Shown here in pieces: positions 9,365 to 14,815 of a stretch of 14,815 nt of DNA. Made by a program: the position numbers and the translations under genes. Under the pieces are notes generated by a model. The model was not told the origin of the DNA, did no database searches, and saw nothing but the letters and a program-made list of their open reading frames with translations. Each line of letters opens with the position of its first letter. Within the stretch, counting starts at the first letter, position 1. Source of the DNA: JBPCIX01 sp051005875. Its GTDB lineage: Bacteria > Actinomycetota > CADDZG01 > JAHWKV01. The DNA is taken from positions 1-14,815 of the forward strand of contig JBPCIX010000053.1 of assembly GCA_051005875.1 (NCBI GenBank), in the 5' to 3' direction.

Positions 9365-9928
9365 ATGCGCTCACAGTCTGTCCGTGTTGCTGGAATCGCA
9401 GGCATGGTCGGGGGCGCATGCTGGGTGGTGAAGGCTCTCGCAATCCTGGCGACCGGGGATCAGCCGCCTTTTCTGTTTGGAGTTGCCCCGCCCTTGTTTG
9501 GCGTGGCCCTTATCGGCCTTCACGCCCGATTGGAGGGCCAGGGAGGCCTCCCTGGCACTATCGGCCTTGTTTTAGCTGCCTTGAGCGGCCTGTTCGCTCT
9601 TGTGGGTCTCGTCCTCCCATCGACCCCAGGGGCCGAATCCTTCTCGCCCTGGATTTTCGGAGGATTCATCGCCAACCTCGCCAGCCTTATCCTCCTCGGA
9701 ATTGCCGTCAGGAGATCGGGTACCCTTCCCGGGCGAGGAAGGCTGCTCCCTCTCGTCTTAGGAATTTCGACAATTCCGCTTATTGCCGTCGGAGGGGCAC
9801 TCGAATCAGTGAACGAACGCCTCCTGGAAGTCCCGCTCGTCTTAATCGGAGTGGCATGGATTGGGCTTGGCTACCTCATTGCATTTGCGGCTCGACCGCA
9901 AGAGAGCGTTCAGGGCGGCGACCACTAA
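9365..9928 (+). CDS. Small six-helix membrane protein, function unknown
   Basis: This 187-residue hydrophobic protein has about six membrane segments (near 6-28, 36-53, 63-84, 97-115, 127-146 and 155-176) joined by short loops, with a short hydrophilic C-terminal tail. It is rich in Gly, Ala, Leu and Ile. No catalytic or transport motif is visible, so no function is proposed. The start codon seems to lie at the mRNA 5' end, because a TATTCT -10 candidate ends 6 bases before it. It is convergent with the DUF4349 gene, with 3 bases between the stop codons, and contains a perfect 20-bp palindrome. Confidence 0.7.
   Translation: MRSQSVRVAGIAGMVGGACWVVKALAILATGDQPPFLFGVAPPLFGVALIGLHARLEGQGGLPGTIGLVLAALSGLFALVGLVLPSTPGAESFSPWIFGGFIANLASLILLGIAVRRSGTLPGRGRLLPLVLGISTIPLIAVGGALESVNERLLEVPLVLIGVAWIGLGYLIAFAARPQESVQGGDH
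9537..9556. repeat. Perfect 20-bp palindrome within a coding region
   Basis: GCCAGGGAGGCCTCCCTGGC is its own exact reverse complement with no spacer. It lies inside the small membrane-protein gene, in the loop encoding GQGGLPG between the second and third membrane segments. It could be a protein-binding site or a chance result of Gly/Pro codons. Confidence 0.85.
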
Positions 9929-9945
9929 ACGTCAGCTCAGCGTTT
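9927..9945. terminator. Weak bidirectional hairpin between convergent genes
   Basis: AAACG at 9927-9931 pairs with CGTTT at 9941-9945 around a 9-base loop, with a short T-run on each strand. It spans the 3-base gap between the two converging stop codons. The stem is only 5 bp, so the call is tentative. Confidence 0.25.
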
Positions 9946-11197
9946 TGCGGCGGCGAAATCGCACGGCTGCCCAGATGATCAGACCTAGAAGCGCCAGGGG
10001 CAGCAAGCGGCCCGCACCGATCACGATCGAAGACGCCGTGAGTTCTGCTGAGTCGATGGCTTTGTTCCAGGCTTGCCCGAGGGCGCCCTTGGCTATCGGC
10101 CGGGGATCTTCGGGCGCAGCTTGGGGCTCGTAGATCGAGACCGTCAGAGTGGATAGATCCACTTGATTCTGAATGCTGGATCGCTGGGCCTGCAAAGATT
10201 CGATCTCGGTTCGCACTTCTGACAGCGACGTTCCCACCTGGAGACTGTCTGAGACCGACTTAGCTTGCTTCAACAGCTCCAACAGCTGGAGCTCACGGGC
10301 CTGTGCAGCCCGGAGTCTGGCGTCGAAATCGACGATCTGACCGGAAACGTCCGACGACGATGTGGACATCCGAACAACCTTTCCGAGGCGCTGAAATTCG
10401 ATGACGGCAGCGTCGAGTTCGTTCGAAGGGATACGCACCACTATGGTCCCTCGGGAAAGCTGGCCTTTGACTTGATCGGCGGAGGACCCTGCCACGAAGC
10501 CGCCATGCTTAGTGGCGATTGCGGTCGCACGGGCCCAGTTCCGGCTGAAGGTGCCCTTCTTGATCTTGACTTCCATATCGCCGTTTCGAACAATGCTCTG
10601 CCCGTTCCCGAAACCCGGCCCCGGCAATGGACCCGGCAAGCGGATGGGAGAGGATCTCGAAACACCAGAAGGCAAGTCGCCGTCCGCGCCTTGCCGCTCA
10701 GCAAGTTGGGGCTGGACCTGGGCCTGAGCCGGGCCGGGGACCGCCGCGCCGGAGGACCCCGCCGCCGCGCCGGGGACCGCCCCCCCGCCGGCACCCAGTT
10801 GGCCCCCACAATTTCCACCCTCACACATGGCGTCGGGCGCAATCTGCTTCTTAGACTCCGGTGAACCCGAGAAGGCAAGATCCCTCCCCTTGGAATCGTC
10901 ACCAGTGCCATTGGGCGGTGTGGCCGCTGTGTCCGAAAGCTCAGGGGGAACCTGAAAGCCCACCGCGTAGAAGAGGGCCAAAATCCCGATGCCTGCTCCG
11001 GCAAGCACCCATCTGGGAGTTTTTCTAGGAACGAGGCCCCGAGTGGCAGACCGCGAGCGAAAACGGCCGAACAAGCCGCCCCGGCCCGTCTCCCGCGCCT
11101 TGCCTAGAGTGCGGGCCGCCAGGTCTTCAGGGGGTTCGTAAGCCAACGACTCCGCCTCAAGACGTCTTCTGATTTCTTCTTCGGAAATATCTGGCAT
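9932..11197 (-). CDS. DUF4349 membrane protein, possible partner of the adjacent ECF sigma factor
   Basis: The 421-residue protein has a cytoplasmic N-terminus (about 1-60) with a helical, charged stretch (EEEIRRRLEAESLAYEPPEDL), a membrane segment near 63-81, a Gly/Ala/Pro/Gln-rich linker (about 85-200) containing a CEGGNC cysteine pair, then a DUF4349 domain (about 203 to the end). That domain includes RNGDMEVKIKKG, VVRIPSNELDAAV and a heptad-like coiled coil around 295-345. A second membrane segment lies near 390-412, with a basic C-terminus. DUF4349 proteins are of unknown function. Here the gene follows the ECF sigma gene after 5 bases, suggesting the N-terminus may bind the sigma factor. 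However, no HxxxCxxC zinc anti-sigma motif is present. The ATG at 11197 is preferred because GGAAGG lies 8 bases before it. A GTG at 11206 would overlap the sigma stop by 4 bases and add three residues. Confidence 0.85.
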   Translation of the reverse strand: MPDISEEEIRRRLEAESLAYEPPEDLAARTLGKARETGRGGLFGRFRSRSATRGLVPRKTPRWVLAGAGIGILALFYAVGFQVPPELSDTAATPPNGTGDDSKGRDLAFSGSPESKKQIAPDAMCEGGNCGGQLGAGGGAVPGAAAGSSGAAVPGPAQAQVQPQLAERQGADGDLPSGVSRSSPIRLPGPLPGPGFGNGQSIVRNGDMEVKIKKGTFSRNWARATAIATKHGGFVAGSSADQVKGQLSRGTIVVRIPSNELDAAVIEFQRLGKVVRMSTSSSDVSGQIVDFDARLRAAQARELQLLELLKQAKSVSDSLQVGTSLSEVRTEIESLQAQRSSIQNQVDLSTLTVSIYEPQAAPEDPRPIAKGALGQAWNKAIDSAELTASSIVIGAGRLLPLALLGLIIWAAVRFRRRKTLS

Positions 11198-11202
11198 TTT
11201 CG

Positions 11203-11733
11203 TCACCTTCCTGGGTATGCCTCGAGGACCGAGGCGTCTTCAGCCAAAAAACGGCGTGCTTCATGCAAGCGCGACTTAATCGTCCCGAGCCGCACGCCCA
11301 GCGTGCTGGCGACCTGCATTTCGGAAAAGTCGAGGTAGTAGCGGAGAATCAGGGGGACTCGCAAGCGGTCCGGGAGCCGGCGAAGGGCCACGCCTACGGC
11401 ACTGCGGGTGTCTTCGGCCTCGAACGGGCTCTCAAACGGCTCGGACCGGTCCGAGCTAATCCTTGAAAGAGCCGCCTGCTCTCTGCGGCGAGAGCGGATG
11501 CAATTCAGGGACAGATTGATCGAAATTCGGCATAGCCACCGCTCGACATCGGTGCCCCGTTCCATGCGACCCATGGCCCCCAGGGCCCTGATAAAAGTCT
11601 CCTGGGCTACATCCTCGGCCTCAGCCGTATCATGTAGAACCAGGCAGGCGGCTTTGTAGACCTTGGGCTGATACGAGTCGACCCAAGATTTCAGTTGAAG
11701 GAAATCTTCTTCAACCACCTTTTCGGTCTCCAT
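11203..11733 (-). CDS. ECF-family RNA polymerase sigma factor
   Basis: This 176-residue sigma factor has only regions 2 and 4, as in extracytoplasmic-function (group 4) sigmas. Region 2 spans about 20-85, with DTAEAEDVAQETFIRAL as core-binding region 2.2 and RWLCRISINLSLNCIRSRRR as the promoter-melting region. Region 4 spans about 115-165, with LRRLPDRLRVPLILRYYLDF and the helix-turn-helix VASTLGVRLGTIKSRLHEAR. It would direct RNA polymerase to a small regulon in response to an envelope or stress signal. The gene lies 90 bp after sepF and just before the DUF4349 membrane protein, a likely regulatory partner. The upstream sequence holds a GAACTT-N16-GTC element suggesting autoregulation. No Shine-Dalgarno motif precedes the ATG. 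Confidence 0.93.
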   Translation of the reverse strand: METEKVVEEDFLQLKSWVDSYQPKVYKAACLVLHDTAEAEDVAQETFIRALGAMGRMERGTDVERWLCRISINLSLNCIRSRRREQAALSRISSDRSEPFESPFEAEDTRSAVGVALRRLPDRLRVPLILRYYLDFSEMQVASTLGVRLGTIKSRLHEARRFLAEDASVLEAYPGR

Positions 11734-11741
11734 ACTTATAA

Positions 11742-11766
11742 GACCCCGCGAGACCCCAGAAAGTTC
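11742..11766 (-). promoter_or_regulatory. Candidate ECF-type autoregulatory promoter
   Basis: On the minus strand GAACTT (11761-11766) is followed after 16 bp by GTC (11742-11744), resembling the GGAACTT / GTC-type promoters read by many ECF sigma factors. The GTC ends 8 bases before the sigma start codon, so the transcript could begin at or next to the ATG. The GGGGTCT heptamer occurs twice, 10 bp apart, across the spacer and -10, which may reflect a binding site for a regulator. Confidence 0.4.
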
Positions 11767-11787
11767 AAAAAGACTTTGTGTACCCTG

Positions 11788-11804
11788 GGGCTCGGTTGGA
11801 GCCC
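11788..11804 (-). terminator. Small hairpin downstream of sepF
   Basis: GGGCTC (11788-11793) and GAGCCC (11799-11804) form a perfect 6-bp stem around a 5-base loop, about 20 bases after the sepF stop. On the minus strand a five-T run comes only about 18 bases later, so this is a weak terminator or attenuator candidate separating sepF from the sigma gene. Confidence 0.3.
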
Positions 11805-11823
11805 TGCTTATCGACCGGCCGAG

Positions 11824-12261
11824 TTACAGTGAGAGGGCTGCGAGGCGGGTTTTGTCTTCGGTTGATACTTCTATTTGCGAGGGGGTCAGCAGGTACACTC
11901 TGGGCATCAACTTCTGCAGGGCGCCGTCGAGCCCGTAAACCAGGCCACAGGCAAACGCCATGACTCTTTGGAAAAGGTCCTCTTCGGCCCCCTTCAAATT
12001 CATGATCACAGGCACCGAGTCACGCAGTTTGTCGCCAATTTCGCTGGCGTCTTGGTAACTTTCAGGCTCCACGATGTGAACTTGGTCGATGGGCCTTACG
12101 CGCACGGGGGCTACCGGGCGGACCATTGATACCTGGTCGTGGGTGATCTTGCGGATGTTCGAGAGGCCCTCTTGGTAGGGCTCTTGGTAGGCTCCGATTT
12201 CATCTTCGAGGTCATCCTCGATGAAACCCAGATAAACGAGAGAATTTCTTACAGCTCCCAA
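11824..12261 (-). CDS. sepF: Cell division protein SepF
   Basis: This 145-residue protein matches SepF, a membrane-anchoring partner of FtsZ at the division septum. The N-terminus (MGAVRNSLVYLGFIEDDLED) has the family's short amphipathic membrane-binding helix and acidic follow-on. The core (about 55-135) shows VHIVEPESYQDASEIGDKLR, DSVPVIMNLKG, RVMAFACGLVYGLDG and a closing VYLLTPSQIEVS. Length is typical. The start is TTG at 12261, supported by a strong AAAGGGGTGA ribosome-binding site about 5 bases upstream and by the conserved N-terminus; no in-frame ATG would keep the helix. A sigma70-type promoter lies at 12297-12324. In many Gram-positive genomes sepF lies in the ftsZ cluster, but here it sits between pyrE and an ECF sigma gene. 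Confidence 0.93.
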   Translation of the reverse strand: MGAVRNSLVYLGFIEDDLEDEIGAYQEPYQEGLSNIRKITHDQVSMVRPVAPVRVRPIDQVHIVEPESYQDASEIGDKLRDSVPVIMNLKGAEEDLFQRVMAFACGLVYGLDGALQKLMPRVYLLTPSQIEVSTEDKTRLAALSL

Positions 12262-12296
12262 GGCGTCACCCCTTTCAGTGCGATATCGGCCTGTGT

Positions 12297-12324
12297 ACTA
12301 TATGCGTTTTGCACCTAGTGTTAA
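12297..12324 (-). promoter_or_regulatory. Sigma70-type promoter of sepF
   Basis: On the minus strand the -35 TTAACA (12319-12324) and -10 TATAGT (12297-12302) each match consensus at five of six positions and are 16 bp apart. Transcription would start near 12290, leaving about 29 bases of leader that contains the strong sepF ribosome-binding site. An imperfect GACG/CGTC hairpin lies just upstream of the -35. Confidence 0.65.
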
Positions 12325-12391
12325 AGCTGACGGCACCCCGGAACGTCTAGCCAGTGTTCTATAAGTTTACTCCTTGTTATCGAAAAATCCC

Positions 12392-12952
12392 TTAATTAAC
12401 GCCAATTGGGTCTATTCCCAGGTCCCCGAAGGTCAGCAGCGGCCGGTAGAGCAGGCCCCTGGATTCAAGAGCGGCTTTTGCAGTTTTGCCTCTATCAACC
12501 AGGCTCGTAGCCAGACAAACCTCAACTTGGTCTTCGGCGACGGCATCGAGCGCTTTAAGGATCGAGGCCCCGGTCGAAATAACGTCATCCAGCAGAAAAA
12601 CCCGCATTCCCGGCTTCAGCTCGGCCCCCTCGATAAGGCGGCGCTGGCCGTGGCTCTTGGCCTCCTTACGAACCGAAAACCATTTAGCGCCCGACAGAAT
12701 ACTGACGGCGTGGGCAAGAGCATCGGCGCCCATCGTCAGCCCGCCGACCGCCTCGAAATCCGCGCCGGCGTCTTGTGCCAGCTCATTCAGGGCCTCGCCG
12801 GCCAGCTTCAAACCGTCGCCGTCACTTATGGCTCTTTTCGCGTCGATGTAGTCGCGGCTCCATTCGCCCGAGGACAGCTTGAAGGCCTCTTCCCGGCGCT
12901 CATAGCCTTGCTCCATAATTAACTTCAGGATCGCCTGCTTAGTTTCGCTCAT
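12392..12952 (-). CDS. pyrE: Orotate phosphoribosyltransferase
   Basis: This 186-residue enzyme joins orotate to PRPP to make orotidine 5'-monophosphate in pyrimidine synthesis. The PRPP-binding signature VFLLDDVISTGAS is at 118-130 with Asp122/Asp123. The substrate region FKLSSGEWSRDYIDAKR (24-40) and the catalytic loop FSVRKEAKSHGQRRLIEG (92-109) with Arg95, Lys96, Lys99 and His101 are intact, which separates it from other phosphoribosyltransferases. Length is usual for short-form PyrE. The ATG at 12952 has no Shine-Dalgarno motif; a TAAACT -10 candidate ends 8 bases before it, suggesting a leaderless transcript. It is divergent from the response regulator gene and 130 bp from sepF. No other pyrimidine genes are in the window. 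Confidence 0.93.
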   Translation of the reverse strand: MSETKQAILKLIMEQGYERREEAFKLSSGEWSRDYIDAKRAISDGDGLKLAGEALNELAQDAGADFEAVGGLTMGADALAHAVSILSGAKWFSVRKEAKSHGQRRLIEGAELKPGMRVFLLDDVISTGASILKALDAVAEDQVEVCLATSLVDRGKTAKAALESRGLLYRPLLTFGDLGIDPIGVN

Positions 12953-12960
12953 TGCGAGGC

Positions 12961-12966
12961 AGTTTA
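12961..12966 (-). promoter_or_regulatory. -10 element of pyrE, leaderless arrangement
   Basis: TAAACT on the minus strand fits TANNNT and is separated by 8 bases from the pyrE ATG, the spacing expected for transcription starting at the initiation codon. The absence of a Shine-Dalgarno motif before pyrE agrees. No convincing -35 is visible. Confidence 0.45.
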
Positions 12967-13008
12967 GTGGAAGCGGCGCGTTCAGCCACCCGAGACGCGA
13001 AATCTCGC

Positions 13009-13044
13009 ATTCAGCGAGAATTCAGCCAAGCTGATGAATAATCT
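13009..13044 (+). promoter_or_regulatory. PhoB-like direct-repeat box and -10 of the two-component genes
   Basis: ATTCAGC occurs at 13009-13015 and again at 13020-13026, giving a 7-4-7 arrangement with an 11-bp period. This is the geometry bound by PhoB/OmpR-type regulators. A -10-like TAATCT lies at 13039-13044, 12 bp after the box, and no -35 hexamer is seen, so the box would take the place of the -35. A further GTTCAGC lies at 12980-12986, nearer pyrE. The response regulator it would serve is the next gene. Confidence 0.45.
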
Positions 13045-13074
13045 GGAGGACAAGCGACTTCTAGAGGAAAAACA

Positions 13075-13752
13075 ATGCGAGTGCTGGTGGTCGAGGATGA
13101 AAAGGGACTCGCCGAGGGGTTGCGCGCCGGCCTGGTGGCCGAAGGATTCGCGGTGGACTTGGCCTTTGACGGCATGATCGGGCTGTGGATGGCCCGCGAG
13201 CACCCTTACGACGTGATCGTGCTGGATATCAAGCTTCCGGGCATGAGCGGCTACACGATCTGTGAAACGCTGCGAGAGAAGCAGATCTGGACCCCCATCC
13301 TCATGTTGACCGCCAAAGACGGTGAGTGGGACCAGGTCGAGGCGCTCGACACCGGCGCCGACGACTACATGACCAAGCCCTTTTCGTATCCGGTGCTGGT
13401 CGCCCACCTGCGGGCGCTGGTGCGCCGGGGAGCCCGGGCACGACCGGTGGTGCTCGAAGCTGGCGATCTGCGCTTGGATCCTTCGGCGAGGAAGGCCTCA
13501 CGCGGAGATGCTGAGGTCAGTCTGACCGCCCGCGAGATGTCGCTGCTCGAGTTCTTGTTGCGACGGCGCGGCGAGGTAGTCTCGAAGCTCGACATCATCG
13601 AGAACGTTTGGTCCAATGACTACGAAGGAGACCTCAATATTGTCGAGGTCTATGTCGGCCATCTTCGCAACAAGCTCGACCGTCCGTTCGGCCGGGAATC
13701 AATCGAGACTGTTCGCGGGTCCGGATACCGTCTGGCCGCTGATGGAGGCTAA
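13075..13752 (+). CDS. OmpR/PhoB-family response regulator
   Basis: This 225-residue two-domain transcription factor has an N-terminal receiver domain (about 1-118) with the acidic pair Glu7/Asp8, phospho-acceptor Asp51 in VLDIKLPGMSG, Thr79 in MLTAKDGE, and Lys101 in MTKPFSYP. A winged-helix DNA-binding domain follows (about 127-222), with LTAREMSLLEFLLRRRGEVV, the recognition-helix region NIVEVYVGHLRNKLD and the C-terminal hairpin IETVRGSGYRL. All key residues are present, so it should be phosphorylated by the kinase encoded 45 bp downstream. The ATG at 13075 has AGAGGA 6 bases upstream. A 7-4-7 repeat upstream fits autoregulation. The signal and targets cannot be read from the sequence. 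Confidence 0.94.
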   Translation: MRVLVVEDEKGLAEGLRAGLVAEGFAVDLAFDGMIGLWMAREHPYDVIVLDIKLPGMSGYTICETLREKQIWTPILMLTAKDGEWDQVEALDTGADDYMTKPFSYPVLVAHLRALVRRGARARPVVLEAGDLRLDPSARKASRGDAEVSLTAREMSLLEFLLRRRGEVVSKLDIIENVWSNDYEGDLNIVEVYVGHLRNKLDRPFGRESIETVRGSGYRLAADGG

Positions 13753-13797
13753 AGGCACATCGCAACCGGACGCCGGTCTGAGCGCCTCGCAGGACGG

Positions 13798-14640
13798 ATG
13801 AAAGGGCCTAGAGCAGGAACGGTTCGTTTTCGCACGACCGTGGGCGCCCTCCTAGTGGTGGGAATCGCCCTCACCCTTGCATCTTTCGCTCTGGTGCTTG
13901 CCCTTCGTCAATCGCTCACCCGCGAGGTCCGGGCGGTGGCCCGGCTCAGAGCGTTCAAGGTGGCCGCCGCGGTCGAGGCAGCCGGTGACCCTCGAAAAGT
14001 GCCGCTGCCGACAGGGGACGAACAGCTGGTTCAGATTCTTGATGAAAGCGGCAGGGTAGTCGCGTCCGGCAAGGCGATCGAAGGCCTGCCTCCGCTGGCG
14101 GGCCTTAAACCGGGAGAATCCGCGAATGGCTACCTACTTGGAGACGACGACCTCTTTGTGACCATTGCTGCCGAAGCCAGAACCGAGGGCGGCAATTTCA
14201 CCGTTCTGGCCGCCACGCTGAACGACGTTACGGGCCCAACGCAGATCCTCACCAACCTGCTGATCGCCGGCGTGCCGGTGTTGCTGCTGGTGGTTGGCCT
14301 CACCACTTACAGGGTCGTCGGCAGGGCTCTTGCTCCGGTTGAAGCCATTAGGGGCGAGGTCGACGAAATCTCCGGAGCGCAGCTGCACCGCCGGGTGCCG
14401 AAGCCCCCAGGAAAAGATGAGATATCAAAACTGGCGGCCACAATGAACCTCATGCTGGATCGCCTCGAAGAATCCCAGAAAAAGCAGAGGCAGTTTGTGT
14501 CCGACGCATCCCATGAGTTGCGCTCCCCAGTCGCCAGCATCCGACAGCATGCGGAGGTCGCTCTGGCCCATCCGGACCAGACCAATCTTGGCGAGCTGGC
14601 TCAAACAGTGCTGGCCGAGAACATGCGAGCGAAAGACTAG
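13798..14640 (+). CDS. Sensor histidine kinase, C-terminally truncated at the contig edge
   Basis: The 280 residues seen are the front part of a membrane sensor kinase. Membrane segment 1 (about 15-36), an extracytoplasmic sensor region (about 37-148), membrane segment 2 (about 150-170), a HAMP linker (about 172-225), and the HisKA helix with the phospho-acceptor His239 in SDASHELRSP are visible. The frame then stops at TAG (14638-14640) just after VLAENMRAKD, before the ATP-binding domain that follows in intact kinases of about 450 residues. The next 175 bases are rich in homopolymers and do not encode that domain in any single frame. A sequencing or assembly error at the contig end is more likely than a natural truncation. 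It is the partner of the response regulator 45 bp upstream; the gap contains a small ACCGG/CCGGT hairpin at 13765-13777. Confidence 0.85.
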   Translation: MKGPRAGTVRFRTTVGALLVVGIALTLASFALVLALRQSLTREVRAVARLRAFKVAAAVEAAGDPRKVPLPTGDEQLVQILDESGRVVASGKAIEGLPPLAGLKPGESANGYLLGDDDLFVTIAAEARTEGGNFTVLAATLNDVTGPTQILTNLLIAGVPVLLLVVGLTTYRVVGRALAPVEAIRGEVDEISGAQLHRRVPKPPGKDEISKLAATMNLMLDRLEESQKKQRQFVSDASHELRSPVASIRQHAEVALAHPDQTNLGELAQTVLAENMRAKD

Positions 14641-14815
14641 AGGGATCGCGGCAGCAGCCGTGGCAATCACGGCCATCGCAGGGGGAACCGCAGCACTCGC
14701 CGGCGGCGGAGTTGACCGTGAGACTCCGATCACCGGGGCGGGGGGGGGCAAAGGCAGAGACGCAGAGCCTTGGCCCAACAAAAAAAGACAGGGGGACGAA
14801 AAAAAAAGTGGGGAA
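14641..14815. other. Low-quality, homopolymer-rich contig end
   Basis: This stretch has runs of G and A (for example nine G near 14740 and eight A near 14800), unlike the rest of the window. Traces of what should follow in the kinase can be imagined, such as GAGG-GATC for a Glu-Asp-Leu motif and CGCCGGCGGCGG-A-GTTGAC for an Arg-rich segment then Val-Asp, but only with frame shifts. No gene is called here. Confidence 0.6.

Noticed and set aside
9313..9978. 221-codon plus-strand frame overlapping the small membrane-protein gene
   Set aside because: It is Arg/Pro/Ser-rich with no domain, whereas the overlapping frame at 9365-9928 encodes regular membrane helices.
12374..12922. 182-codon plus-strand frame opposite pyrE
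   Set aside because: It is the antisense shadow of a fully conserved pyrE.

Overview
The window looks like GC-rich chromosomal DNA from an uncultured, probably metagenomic, actinobacterium. The case rests on gene content: a complete GlgE-type trehalose-to-glucan operon (glgE, treS, mak), an actinobacterial-style alpha-glucan phosphorylase, sepF, an ECF sigma factor next to a DUF4349 membrane protein, and several starts that look leaderless. I cannot place it below phylum level from sequence alone. The right edge (from about 14641) degrades into homopolymer-rich sequence and looks like the end of a contig.

Left block (1-6142, minus strand). A tight operon runs right to left: glgE, treS (4-bp overlap), mak (8-bp overlap), then after a 28-bp gap a stand-alone LigD-type polymerase/primase. 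It ends at a perfect 15-bp hairpin. TreS isomerises trehalose to maltose, Mak phosphorylates maltose, and GlgE polymerises maltose-1-phosphate into alpha-1,4-glucan. The NHEJ-type polymerase is the outsider in this operon. glgP is transcribed divergently from glgE with only 15 bp between the two start codons. It would take glucan back to glucose-1-phosphate, so synthesis and breakdown share one control point. No branching enzyme (glgB) is present in the window.

Middle block (8225-9928). Two multi-pass membrane proteins of unknown function are divergently arranged around a 279-bp spacer. The first overlaps the 3' end of glgP tail to tail by 63 bp.

Right-middle block (9932-12952, minus strand). 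pyrE (orotate phosphoribosyltransferase), sepF (cell division), an ECF sigma factor and a DUF4349 membrane protein lie in one direction. sepF has its own good sigma70-type promoter. The sigma factor has an ECF-like promoter placed for a leaderless, possibly autoregulated transcript. The DUF4349 protein follows the sigma gene after 5 bp and is a candidate sigma regulator, although it has no zinc anti-sigma motif.

Right block (13075-14815, plus strand). An OmpR/PhoB-type response regulator is followed by its sensor kinase. A 7-4-7 direct repeat resembling a PhoB-type box lies 12 bp upstream of a -10 candidate for the regulator gene. The kinase stops just after the phospho-acceptor histidine helix and lacks its ATPase domain, most likely because of errors at the contig edge.

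No rRNA, tRNA, CRISPR array, insertion sequence or phage gene was seen.
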